DNA from: Bacteroidota bacterium
GTDB taxonomy: Bacteria > Bacteroidota > Ignavibacteria > SZUA-365
Direction: 5' to 3'
NCBI GenBank assembly: GCA_018224345.1
Contig: JAGTUW010000141.1
Location: 1-5,864, forward strand
DNA length: 5,864 nucleotides
Each line of letters opens with the position of its first letter. Position 1 is the first letter of the stretch. Shown here piece after piece: positions 1 to 5,864 of the stretch. Below the pieces are notes generated by a model, which ran no database searches, was not told where the DNA came from, and saw only the letters and a list, made by a program, of their open reading frames with translations. The position numbers were made by a program, and so were the translations under genes.

Positions 1-323
1 CGGTACCTACGGATCAGCGATTGAAGTCAGTCATGCGGATTCATGAGAGCGATCTTGCTGACGGATGGGGAAGCGTCCCTCTCCCCGAAGCTCTCGAGAC
101 ATGTGTTATATGGAAAGCACATATCACTCCGACGCACAGTCCAAAAGCACACGAAATGCGTATCTTTCAAAGACATCAGCAAAGCCCGTCTCTGCGTGTT
201 ATGCCGCGATTGCGAGAGCACCGGGTTATGTGAAGAAACTATCTATATGTTGTTAGGCAACTGGAGACCTCGACTGAAGAGGTAAATGTAATCAAACATC
301 AATGCAATAATGAGGAGAAGATT
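1..323. other. No recognisable gene; leader of the SDR gene
   Basis: This stretch contains several overlapping short open frames on both strands (up to about 80 codons). None has a recognisable domain, a good ribosome binding site or codon use that stands out, so I call none of them. The first 230 bases or so are of mixed composition. From about 280 onward the sequence becomes AT-rich like the gene that follows. I found no convincing paired -35/-10 promoter; TGTAAT at 287-292 resembles a -10 box but has no fitting -35. The only functional site I support is the ribosome binding site GAGGAG at 312-317. Confidence 0.5.
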
Positions 324-1094
324 ATGAAAAGAGTAAAAGGTAAAGTAGCCGTCGTGACGGGTGGCGCATTAGGAATTGGTCGGGCAGCTTGTCTGTTATT
401 AGCCAGGGAAGGAGCAAAAGTGGCTGTAACAGACATAGCAGATGAAGAAGGAGAGAAAGTAACAGAGGAAATTAAAGAATTAGGTGGGTTTGCAAAGTAT
501 TGGCATGTTGATACTTCAAATGAAGATGAGGTTAGCAGCGCTTTTTCCAGTATTGCCAGTGAATTCGGTTCAATAGATATACTTGTTAACAATGCTGGTA
601 TCGCCGGGGTTAATAAGCCGACTCATGAAATTTCCGAAGAGGAATGGGAAAAAGTCATGGGCGTCAATGTCAAAGGTGTTTTCCTTTGTACAAAACATTC
701 CATTCCATTCATGAAAGAATCTGGTGCTGGAAGCATTATCAATATGTCTTCTATATATGGACTTGTAGGTGCTGCAGATTTGCCAGCATATCATGCAACT
801 AAAGGAGCCGTTCGGCTGATGAGCAAGAATGATGCTCTAATTTATGCAAAAGACAATATTAGAGTTAATTCCATTCACCCGGGATTTATATGGACACCGC
901 TGGTAGAAGGACTGGCCAAGGATTCACCGGAGGGAGTTGAGGCATTCAGAGAGCAGCTTGATAGCCGTCATCCCATTGGACATGTCGGCGAGCCTGATGA
1001 TATTGCCTACGGTGTTCTATATCTCGCGTCAGATGAGTCTAAATTTGTTACTGGCAGTGAATTAATTATAGATGGTGGTTATACCGCTCAATAA
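324..1094 (+). CDS. Classical short-chain dehydrogenase/reductase (SDR), NAD(H)-type, substrate unknown
   Basis: A complete 256-residue cytosolic oxidoreductase of the classical SDR family, whose members interconvert an alcohol and a ketone, or similar groups, using NAD(P)(H). The single Rossmann domain has all family landmarks: the cofactor loop TGGALGIG (12-19), Asp37 at the end of strand 2 (acid here usually favours NAD over NADP), Asp63, NNAG (89-92), and the catalytic tetrad Asn115, Ser143, Tyr156 and Lys160 (YHATK). It also has the PG motif at 186-187, and a C-terminus ending in a typical SDR pattern (VTGSELIIDGG). The length is normal for the family. The ATG start is supported by GAGGAG at 312-317, six bases upstream. 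Family resemblance is to the broad cyclopentanol/glucose/3-oxoacyl-type dehydrogenases, and the substrate cannot be read from sequence. The gene is visibly AT-richer than the minus-strand genes to its right (one sampled 60-base line is about 37% GC, against about 62% in argJ). This fits horizontal acquisition. Confidence 0.95.
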   Translation: MKRVKGKVAVVTGGALGIGRAACLLLAREGAKVAVTDIADEEGEKVTEEIKELGGFAKYWHVDTSNEDEVSSAFSSIASEFGSIDILVNNAGIAGVNKPTHEISEEEWEKVMGVNVKGVFLCTKHSIPFMKESGAGSIINMSSIYGLVGAADLPAYHATKGAVRLMSKNDALIYAKDNIRVNSIHPGFIWTPLVEGLAKDSPEGVEAFREQLDSRHPIGHVGEPDDIAYGVLYLASDESKFVTGSELIIDGGYTAQ

Positions 1095-1102
1095 AAAAAT
1101 AA

Positions 1103-1122
1103 TGAGGTTTTATTATGCCTCA
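1103..1122 (+). promoter_or_regulatory. Small hairpin pairing the Shine-Dalgarno sequence of the frame at 1115
   Basis: TGAGG at 1103-1107, which is also the apparent Shine-Dalgarno sequence, is exactly complementary to CCTCA at 1118-1122. The ATG at 1115 lies in the ten-base loop. In RNA this could hide the ribosome binding site of the downstream frame. The stem is only five base pairs. A competing AT-only stem (1099-1103 with 1112-1116) is also possible, so this may be chance. Confidence 0.25.
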
Positions 1123-1270
1123 CAAAACAAATGTACCTGACGCTTTCAGCTCAGGTGATTTGTGGCGTTAGGCGGAAGAATTACAGGCTCAGCTGGAGAT
1201 CAATGATAGTGAACTCAACAGCTATAGTGATAAATCTTTTCGCTTTTGCCTGGTTGAGTTCAAGATTCTA
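1115..1270 (+). pseudogene. Broken 5' end of an unidentified gene following the SDR
   Basis: An ATG at 1115 sits seven bases after TGAGG (1103-1107) and 20 bases after the SDR stop, a layout expected of the second gene of an operon. The frame reads 18 codons (MPHKTNVPDAFSSGDLWR) and then meets an amber TAG at 1169-1171. The same frame stays open afterwards, giving a hydrophilic stretch beginning AEELQAQLEINDSELNSYSD that is plausible as protein. It then runs without a stop into the IS30-like remnant. I do not recognise the family. The composition is AT-rich like the SDR gene, so it probably shares that gene's origin. The boundary with the transposase part is approximate (about 1260-1280). It could instead be non-coding sequence that happens to stay open. 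Confidence 0.35.
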
Positions 1271-1584
1271 GTGCAACAGCGTACGGAGGAAAATCCGTAT
1301 CTGTGCAGTTTGATCGAACATGCGTTATCTTGTTACTGGTCGCCTGAACAGATATCGAAGTGGCTGCGAAGCCGCTTCCCAGCGCTCGCGGAGAGAACGT
1401 CGCGGTACTTGCTGCTGATTCGCATGGAGGGACATGATGCGAAGACGACCCGGGAAGCGTTCGCAGAGGCCATGCGTCACCTGCCGGAGAAAATTCTTAT
1501 GCGACACAGCTGCCAGGTCATCGTCTGAAGAGAATACATACCGTGTGGGAGCGAAGCAGCAATGCAAACACATCGATATCCTGA
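1271..1584 (+). mobile_element. Decayed IS30-family transposase remnant
   Basis: Three pieces resemble consecutive parts of an IS30 transposase. The first (about 1283-1381) reads ENPYLCSLIEHALSCYWSPE followed by QISKWLRSRFP, matching the family's 'SPEQIS..L' segment. The second (about 1385-1498, same frame) reads ERTSRYLLLI, then a variable helix ending in LPEKI, matching the 'veRkSRYlll ... a...LP' part of the DDE core. The third (1537-1584, frame shifted by one) reads VWERSSNANTSIS and then stops, matching the 'PWeRgtNENtNg' motif. About the span holding the first catalytic Asp is missing between pieces one and two, the 'TxDNGkE' Asp is missing between two and three, and the usual catalytic Glu of NENTN is Ala. 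A full element is about 1 kb; this is under a third. No terminal inverted repeats are recognisable. It cannot encode an active enzyme. Confidence 0.72.
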
Positions 1585-1586
1585 TG

Positions 1587-2219
1587 TTAAGGCGACGGGC
1601 TTTCCGATGGGAACGGTTCGAGCGGCGGCGGTCCCGATCCGGCCTGGCCTGTCTCGGACGCTACTCCTTCGCGCTCCTCGGGCAGCTTCCAGATGATCCG
1701 CACGTTGAGGAAGAAGACGGTGAACATCACCTGTGGGTAGAACATGATGGTTGAGGTGACGACAAGCACGATGAACATGCTCAACGGAGTGGTGGCACCC
1801 AGCTGCATCAGCATGACGATGGCGAACGCGGGAAGGGTTACGGCGAGGGACATGCCCAAAACGTGGAAGAACCTTCCCTTGACGAGTCGGTAGCTGTCAG
1901 AGAATGCAGTCAGGACATCCTTGCGTTCGATCACGATGAATGCCGGGAAAAATGCGTACCATACCATGACAATGATGCCCGGGACGAACAGGAATAGCAG
2001 ACCGATGAAGAAAAGAATGAACCAGCCTACGGTCGCGATAAACATCGGCGGGAAGCAACGGCCCACGGCAACGAGGAGCTGAGCGATCGTAAAGCGGTTT
2101 TCCCGCACATCATTTGCTGTCAGCCAGGTCAGCCCGATAACTGCGACAAAGGTAAACAGCGATGCGATCATCGAGCTGAGGATGACGTATCCGAAGTCCT
2201 CGGGACGCTGCGGATCCAC
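1587..2219 (-). CDS. Multi-pass membrane protein, glycerophosphodiesterase-membrane-domain/DUF975-like, probably N-terminally truncated
   Basis: 210 residues from a GTG start, dominated by hydrophobic helices at about 11-34, 57-78, 80-98, 119-140 and 146-172. They are followed by a soluble Pro/Ser/Glu-rich tail (about 180-210). The central pattern, VPGIIVMVWYAFFPAFIVIE followed by RKDVLTAFSDSYRLVKGRFF, is what I know from membrane proteins of the GPDPase-membrane-domain/DUF975/YciC-like group ('PGi..v....f..pv...E......A...S..lvkG'). Their role is poorly defined. Members usually carry an extra N-terminal stretch of roughly 60-80 residues with another helix, and that is missing here. The frame upstream is closed by TAG at 2238-2240, and the GTG has no properly spaced Shine-Dalgarno sequence. 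I suspect a truncated or fused gene rather than an intact one. Its stop lies two bases from the IS30 remnant on the other strand. Confidence 0.6.
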   Translation of the reverse strand: MDPQRPEDFGYVILSSMIASLFTFVAVIGLTWLTANDVRENRFTIAQLLVAVGRCFPPMFIATVGWFILFFIGLLFLFVPGIIVMVWYAFFPAFIVIERKDVLTAFSDSYRLVKGRFFHVLGMSLAVTLPAFAIVMLMQLGATTPLSMFIVLVVTSTIMFYPQVMFTVFFLNVRIIWKLPEEREGVASETGQAGSGPPPLEPFPSESPSP

Positions 2220-2391
2220 TCCCCAGTAAGAGAATCGCTACGGAAGGCAAGCTGCCCATCGTTCGCCGCTCGGTCGCGGGCGATGAACGCACGATCGGAT
2301 TCTGCGCACGTGGTGGCGGAGCAAACGCCGTGGAAAAGGCGAGCATCCCGGCGGCGAAAAATCGGAATAACGCGAGTGAAGTTCGTTGCAT
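2220..2391 (-). pseudogene. Orphan signal-peptide start of an exported protein (gene remnant)
   Basis: An ATG at 2391 lies 17 bases after the stop of the T9SS cargo gene. It begins MQRTSLALFRFFAAGMLAFS followed by TAFAPPPRAQ, a convincing signal peptide: basic start, hydrophobic core, and a likely cleavage site near residue 30. About 25 further residues look like ordinary protein. The frame then crosses into the region coding for the membrane protein, in a different frame, and ends at 2110 with low-quality sequence. The simplest reading is that only the 5' end of a secreted-protein gene is left, joined to the 3' part of the membrane-protein gene by a deletion near 2220-2260. Translation start support is weak (GGGAATGG just upstream). 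The left limit given is an estimate. Confidence 0.35.
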
Positions 2392-2408
2392 ACCATTCCC
2401 GGGTTGTA

Positions 2409-3842
2409 TCACCGCAGCAAAGCCATCCTGCGTACGACGCTCTTGCCATTCCAATCGAGACGATACATGTACACGCCGGACGGCAGTTCCGCACCGATGA
2501 ATGGACAGGAATGTGGCCCTGCCTCATACTCGCCATGTGCGAGTATCGCAACTTCCCGCCCCAGGTGATCGAAGACGGTCAACAACACCTCGCCGCGGCT
2601 CGGGAGGCTGAATGTAATGTTCGTCGACGGATTGAAGGGGTTCGGGTAGTTTTGATGCAAGACGCAGGCTGTGGGGGCGGCCGCTGCTTCCGGGAGTGTC
2701 TCGACGGCGACAGGGTAGGCATTGTACTTTGCGAAATATGGTCCGTCGGCGCTGCTCATTCTGCTAAATGTGAGTCCAATGAAGTATAAGTCATTGTCAG
2801 GACCTATCCCCATGCCCGCGAACGCGAATCGCGGTTCAGTCGGCAGCTGCCATTGCAGCGCGCCGGAAGTATCGACACGAAAGATGATATGTCCCCTCGT
2901 TTCAAACCCTTGGCCGTACCCTCCTCCAACGAGGATGTCGTCGTCAGGTGTGGTCTGAATGGACGCAAGTCCAAGGTTCCACTCTTTCGCATAAAACTTC
3001 GACCAGATCGTCCGGCCCACCGGATCATACTTGGTAATCCAGGCCGAATTGACATTGTCGCTGCTATCCACCTTCGAAAGAAGGTAGAAATTTCCTGCGG
3101 CATCAGCGGTGATCCCGAATCCTTCCTCGTTTCTCCCCACCGGTCCGCGTTCCCGTTTGCCACAAATAAGATTCCCATCCATGTCGAACTTGAGGAAGAA
3201 GACGTCTTTCTCATCCGCCTCGATGGTCCCTGAAACGTACAGGTTCCCACTCTTGTCCACGTACGTTGCCGTTCGCGTGATGGACACGTCCTGGGCAAAC
3301 ATCGTATCCCTTCTCCATACCTCCCTGCGCATGGTGTCGATCTGCACAATGGAGACTCCGCGATGTATTCCCGTTCCGCCTGTATCGACAAGTGGCGTAA
3401 AAAGAAAGATGCGGTCTCTCGATACTTCGAACTTGTCGTAGCCGTTCGCAAGAGTGGTCTCCCAGCTCGTGCCGGACTCCGGGGAGCTTTTACTCAGTTT
3501 GTTTCCCCAACGCAACACATAGAGGTTGTCATCATTGTCACATCGATACTCGAGATTCACCCTTCTTCCGTTGCCGCCCCAGGACAGGTACCACATACGT
3601 TGCCCTACGTCATCATATTTTTCGATAACGGAACCGGTATCCCATTGGAAGGGAGGAATGTCCCAGTATTGCAGATACGTGTATATCATTCCGCCGGGCG
3701 ATACCCGCACGCCATACCCTGCCTGTTGGAACCCGTACGATGGATAGCCTTGCTTCCACTCGAATCCTTGCCCCTGCGTCGTCAGGGCACTGCCCAGCAG
3801 CAGGCCAACGACGATGCCTGCGATTCCGGCCCTGGTCCACAT
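2409..3842 (-). CDS. Exported beta-propeller-like protein with type IX secretion (Por) C-terminal sorting domain
   Basis: 477 residues. The start chosen is the ATG at 3842 because GGAGAAG lies just upstream and the protein then opens with a signal peptide (MWTRAGIAGIVVGLLLGSAL, cleavage about 22-26); the same frame is open 43 codons further but those lack such features. The body (about 40-375) holds roughly six loose repeats of the type 'D..GN.Yv.G......v...K.D..G...W', clearest at 196-230, 247-283, 298-334 and 347-374, with a weaker copy at 47-88. They resemble SBBP-type beta-propeller blades. After a linker (EAAAAP, 385-390), residues 396-477 form a T9SS type A sorting domain: QNYPNPFNPSTNITFSLP, a LGREV strand, then LPSGVYMYRL. 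Such cargo crosses the inner membrane by Sec and the outer membrane by T9SS, and is released or anchored at the surface. No catalytic motif is visible, so binding or structural roles are possible; the true function is unknown. Confidence 0.9.
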   Translation of the reverse strand: MWTRAGIAGIVVGLLLGSALTTQGQGFEWKQGYPSYGFQQAGYGVRVSPGGMIYTYLQYWDIPPFQWDTGSVIEKYDDVGQRMWYLSWGGNGRRVNLEYRCDNDDNLYVLRWGNKLSKSSPESGTSWETTLANGYDKFEVSRDRIFLFTPLVDTGGTGIHRGVSIVQIDTMRREVWRRDTMFAQDVSITRTATYVDKSGNLYVSGTIEADEKDVFFLKFDMDGNLICGKRERGPVGRNEEGFGITADAAGNFYLLSKVDSSDNVNSAWITKYDPVGRTIWSKFYAKEWNLGLASIQTTPDDDILVGGGYGQGFETRGHIIFRVDTSGALQWQLPTEPRFAFAGMGIGPDNDLYFIGLTFSRMSSADGPYFAKYNAYPVAVETLPEAAAAPTACVLHQNYPNPFNPSTNITFSLPSRGEVLLTVFDHLGREVAILAHGEYEAGPHSCPFIGAELPSGVYMYRLDWNGKSVVRRMALLR

Positions 3843-3872
3843 TTCTTCTCCAGTCTCCGTTGATATGGGACC

Positions 3873-3901
3873 ATAGTATCCTTTCTTCAGGAAAGTCGCA
3901 A
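3873..3901 (-). promoter_or_regulatory. Possible promoter of the T9SS cargo gene
   Basis: Read on the minus strand, TTGCGA (3901-3896) and TACTAT (3878-3873) are separated by 17 bases. Each matches the sigma-70 consensus at four of six positions. Transcription would start near 3866, leaving a leader of about 25 bases that contains the Shine-Dalgarno GGAGAAG. This would make the cargo gene independent of the argCJ transcript. Bacteroidota often use a different -33/-7 promoter type, so this call is tentative. Confidence 0.33.
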
Positions 3902-3941
3902 GGAGCTTTCTTCCCTCTGTTCGCATACGTCGCTCCGGCGG

Positions 3942-3958
3942 CGCCGGGGATCCCGGCG
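3942..3958. repeat. GC-rich perfect inverted repeat between argJ and the cargo gene
   Basis: CGCCGGG (3942-3948) and CCCGGCG (3952-3958) are perfectly complementary around a three-base loop. The hairpin would be strong on either strand. No run of T follows it on either side, so it is not a standard intrinsic terminator. It lies 20 bases or more downstream of the GC-rich tract 3985-4010, in the 197-base gap after argJ. It might aid rho-dependent ending or 3' RNA stability, or be a by-product of high GC. Confidence 0.4.
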
Positions 3959-4039
3959 TTGTCCCGGTCATGCGGCCGTTCCTTCCGCCCCCCGCGCCCC
4001 CGGGCGGCAGCGACTCTCTTGCGTCACCCCTGGGCAGGA

Positions 4040-5266
4040 CTACGAGGTGTACACCGAGTTGAAGATGATGTAATCGGTGGTCAGGTCGGTGCCCCAGCCC
4101 ACGGCCTTCGCGTCACCGTCGTGCAGGTCCATCTGCACGGTGATGTGCGATTCGCGCAAGAGGCGCTTGACGTTGTTGCGGTCGAACTCCACGGGACGCC
4201 CGTTTTCAAGCACGGACACCTGGATTTCCTCGGAGCCGAGCGCGAGATCCACCTTGCTGTGATCGAAAGGGACTCCGGCATTGCCCGCGGCGGCGATGAT
4301 GCGTCCCCAGTTCGGGTCACGTCCGGTCATCGCGGTTTTCACGAGGATGGAACTGGAGATGGCGCGCACCAGACGGCGGGCCGCGTCCTTGTCCCGGGCG
4401 CCATGCACACTGTACTCGATGTATTTCGAACATCCTTCGCCGTCGGAGACGATGAGCTTCGCGAGATGCGCCATCAGTTCTTTGAGATTCTCGTAGAAGG
4501 CAGGATAGCGGGGATCATCGATGGACGTGATCGGATCGTTGCCCGCCATGCCGTTGGCCAATACCGCGACCATGTCGTTGGTGGAGGTATCGCCATCGAC
4601 GGTGATCATATTGAAGGTGTCTTCGACACAGTTCCGCACGGCCGTGTCGAGCACCGGCGGCTCGATGGCGATATCGGTGACGATAAACGCAAGCATCGTG
4701 CCCATGTTCGGATGGATCATGCCCGATCCCTTGGCAATGCCCGCGAGATTGATCGATACTCCGTCAATCTCGTATTCGACAAAACCTTCTTTCGCGAAGG
4801 TGTCGGTCGTGAGAATGGCGTTGGCCGCGAACGACCCCGCCTTCGATTCGTTCGAGAGCTTTTCCATGTTGGCGCGGATGCCCCCGACCACCTCCTCGGT
4901 CGGAAAGGGTTCGCCGATGATCCCCGTCGACGCCACCAGGACGAGCGAAGGATCGATGTTCAGCGTCTCCGCCGCGGCCGTGACCATGGCCTCGGCGCCT
5001 TCGCGTCCCTGCGATCCCGTGCAGGCGTTGGCGTTTCCGGCGTTGCAGATGATCACCTGCGCGCGGCCGTCGGCGATGTTGCGCTTCGAGACCTTGACCG
5101 GTTCCGCGATGACTTCATTTCGTGTGAAGGTCGCCGCCGCCGCGGCCGGGACTTCCGAGTAGATAATGGCAAGGTCGCGGCGCATGGACTTGATGCCGAC
5201 GTGTGCGCCCCAGCAGGTGAAACCGCGTACGTTTGTCAGATTGCGTAGCATGCTGTTTGTGTACAT
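4040..5266 (-). CDS. argJ: ArgJ, bifunctional-type glutamate/ornithine N-acetyltransferase
   Basis: 408 residues, the normal ArgJ length. The enzyme moves the acetyl group from N2-acetylornithine to glutamate in the cyclic arginine pathway; bifunctional forms also use acetyl-CoA to acetylate glutamate. The precursor cuts itself before a Thr that becomes the N-terminal nucleophile of the beta chain. Here that is Thr190 in KGSGMIHPNMGTMLAF (179-194), with Gly189 where many homologues have Ala ('ATML'). Other family motifs are ICNAGNANACTG (73-84), the oxyanion-hole STG in ASTGIIGEP (112-120), AILTTDT (150-156) and GRDPNWGRI (315-323). The C-terminus NSVYTS resembles the conserved '..N..Y.T/S' end. 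The start is ATG 5266 or the in-frame ATG at 5251; neither has a clear Shine-Dalgarno sequence, although the upstream AATAA is A-rich, as is common in Bacteroidota. It lies 40 bases after argC, probably in the same operon. Whether it is mono- or bifunctional cannot be told from sequence alone. Confidence 0.97.
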   Translation of the reverse strand: MYTNSMLRNLTNVRGFTCWGAHVGIKSMRRDLAIIYSEVPAAAAATFTRNEVIAEPVKVSKRNIADGRAQVIICNAGNANACTGSQGREGAEAMVTAAAETLNIDPSLVLVASTGIIGEPFPTEEVVGGIRANMEKLSNESKAGSFAANAILTTDTFAKEGFVEYEIDGVSINLAGIAKGSGMIHPNMGTMLAFIVTDIAIEPPVLDTAVRNCVEDTFNMITVDGDTSTNDMVAVLANGMAGNDPITSIDDPRYPAFYENLKELMAHLAKLIVSDGEGCSKYIEYSVHGARDKDAARRLVRAISSSILVKTAMTGRDPNWGRIIAAAGNAGVPFDHSKVDLALGSEEIQVSVLENGRPVEFDRNNVKRLLRESHITVQMDLHDGDAKAVGWGTDLTTDYIIFNSVYTS

Positions 5267-5306
5267 TTATTGATGGGAATATCGTGAATACGTTTCGAGT
5301 TAATGG

Positions 5307-5864
5307 TCATGGGTTCATCGGGATATGGAGGAGACCACTGTCCTCGCTGAAGCCATACATGCAATTCATGTTCTGCACCGCCTGTCCTGCCGCGCCCTTG
5401 ACCAGGTTGTCGATGGCGGACAGCGTGATGATGCGCTGTGTCCGTGCGTCATACGTCACGTACACGTCGCAATAGTTGGAGCCACGCACGTCCTTGAGCG
5501 TGGGCGGAGTATTGCGCACGCGGACGAACGGCTCGTTCGCGTATCGGGTGGCGTAGGCCTCGCGTACTTCCTCTTCCGTCACCTCCCGACTGGGCCGCGT
5601 GTATATGGTTGCGAGAATGCCGCGATCCACCGGCAGCAGATGCGGGGTGAACTGTACGGCGCGCGCGCCGGCGCCACGGGCGATCAGCTGCTCCTCGATT
5701 TCCACGGTGTGGCGGTGGGATTTCAATCCATACGCGCGGAAGTTGTCGCTGACATTTGAATAGTGCGTCACTTCCTTCGGGGTCACGCCGGCACCGGTGG
5801 TACCGGATTTCGCATCGATGATGATCTGGCCGGGATCGATCATCTCCGCCTCCAGCAGTGGCAG
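5307..5864 (-). CDS. argC: ArgC, N-acetyl-gamma-glutamyl-phosphate reductase (C-terminal part, 5' end outside window)
   Basis: The final 185 residues of ArgC, which reduces N-acetyl-gamma-glutamyl phosphate to the semialdehyde with NADPH in the cytoplasm, the third step of arginine synthesis. The frame is open to the window edge, and the first complete codon is at 5864-5862. Visible family motifs are SGTTGAG near the start (window residues about 20-26), SHRHTVEIEEQ (about 49-59) with the His residues expected at the active site, and close to the end AIDNLVKGAAGQAVQNMN with YGFSEDSGL, the classic ArgC tail. The NADP-binding fold and the catalytic Cys (in 'NPGCYPT') would lie beyond 5864. With a typical full length of 310-350 residues, about half is missing. 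The argC-argJ order on one strand with a 40-base gap is a common arginine operon arrangement. The operon promoter is outside the window. Confidence 0.97.
   Translation of the reverse strand: MPLLEAEMIDPGQIIIDAKSGTTGAGVTPKEVTHYSNVSDNFRAYGLKSHRHTVEIEEQLIARGAGARAVQFTPHLLPVDRGILATIYTRPSREVTEEEVREAYATRYANEPFVRVRNTPPTLKDVRGSNYCDVYVTYDARTQRIITLSAIDNLVKGAAGQAVQNMNCMYGFSEDSGLLHIPMNP

Noticed and set aside
43..285. Short plus-strand frame with a CVLCRDC cysteine cluster
   Set aside because: It has no ribosome binding site and overlaps several equally open frames. The cysteines alone are not enough to support a gene.
1169..1171. Amber codon read as pyrrolysine or by suppression
   Set aside because: No methylamine methyltransferase features surround it, and the frame leads only into a dead transposase. 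A simple nonsense mutation is far more likely.
1271..1528. An intact 85-residue protein starting at the GTG at 1271
   Set aside because: The start has no Shine-Dalgarno sequence. The content is a truncated, internally deleted IS30 fragment, so it is better described as an element remnant.
2283..2789. Plus-strand open frame of 168 codons opposite the 3' end of the cargo gene
   Set aside because: It lies across the well-supported T9SS sorting domain coded on the other strand and has no recognisable domain of its own.
3843..3971. N-terminal extension of the cargo protein to an ATG at 3971
   Set aside because: The extra 43 residues are not signal-peptide-like and would bury the real signal peptide. 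The ATG at 3842 has a good Shine-Dalgarno sequence.
3740..5248. Very long plus-strand open frame (502 codons) opposite argJ and the start of the cargo gene
   Set aside because: It lies antisense to a certain argJ. Its translation is rich in Arg, His, Gly and Asp with no domain, which is typical of the shadow frame of a GC-rich gene.

Overview
The window looks like part of a bacterial chromosome from the Bacteroidota/Chlorobiota side of the tree, possibly an Ignavibacteria-like lineage. The main clue is a secreted protein whose C-terminus is a type IX secretion (T9SS) sorting domain of the 'QNYPNPFNPST' kind. That domain is characteristic of this superphylum and of some neighbouring candidate phyla. 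The lineage is inferred, not proven. Most of the right-hand two thirds is GC-rich and coded on the minus strand. The left part is visibly AT-richer and coded on the plus strand.

Layout, left to right. Positions 1-323 hold no gene I can support, apart from the ribosome binding site of the next gene. Positions 324-1094 (+) encode a complete classical short-chain dehydrogenase/reductase with every family motif intact. Just behind it, with its own Shine-Dalgarno sequence, starts a short reading frame (1115, +) that meets an amber stop after 18 codons. The same frame then runs on into a decayed IS30-family transposase (about 1271-1584), which has internal deletions and a frame change and keeps none of its catalytic acidic residues. 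Two bases beyond it, on the other strand, ends a multi-pass membrane protein (1587-2219, -) that appears to lack its N-terminal part. Upstream of that is what looks like an orphan signal peptide (2391 leftward, -), out of frame with the membrane protein. This suggests that a deletion joined two genes. Next come a complete exported beta-propeller-like T9SS cargo protein (2409-3842, -), then argJ (4040-5266, -), then the C-terminal half of argC (5307 to the window edge, -).

How the genes work together. ArgC and ArgJ catalyse consecutive parts of the acetylated arginine pathway (reduction of N-acetylglutamyl phosphate, and transfer of the acetyl group from N-acetylornithine back to glutamate). 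With only 40 bases between them they are probably one transcript. The T9SS cargo gene has its own plausible promoter and Shine-Dalgarno sequence and no evident link to arginine synthesis. The SDR, the broken frame and the IS30 remnant form a compositionally distinct block that may have been acquired by transfer, with later decay. I see no CRISPR array, tRNA, rRNA or convincing new defence or biosynthetic system. The most interesting places are the scarred region 1095-2400 and the unassigned exported propeller protein.
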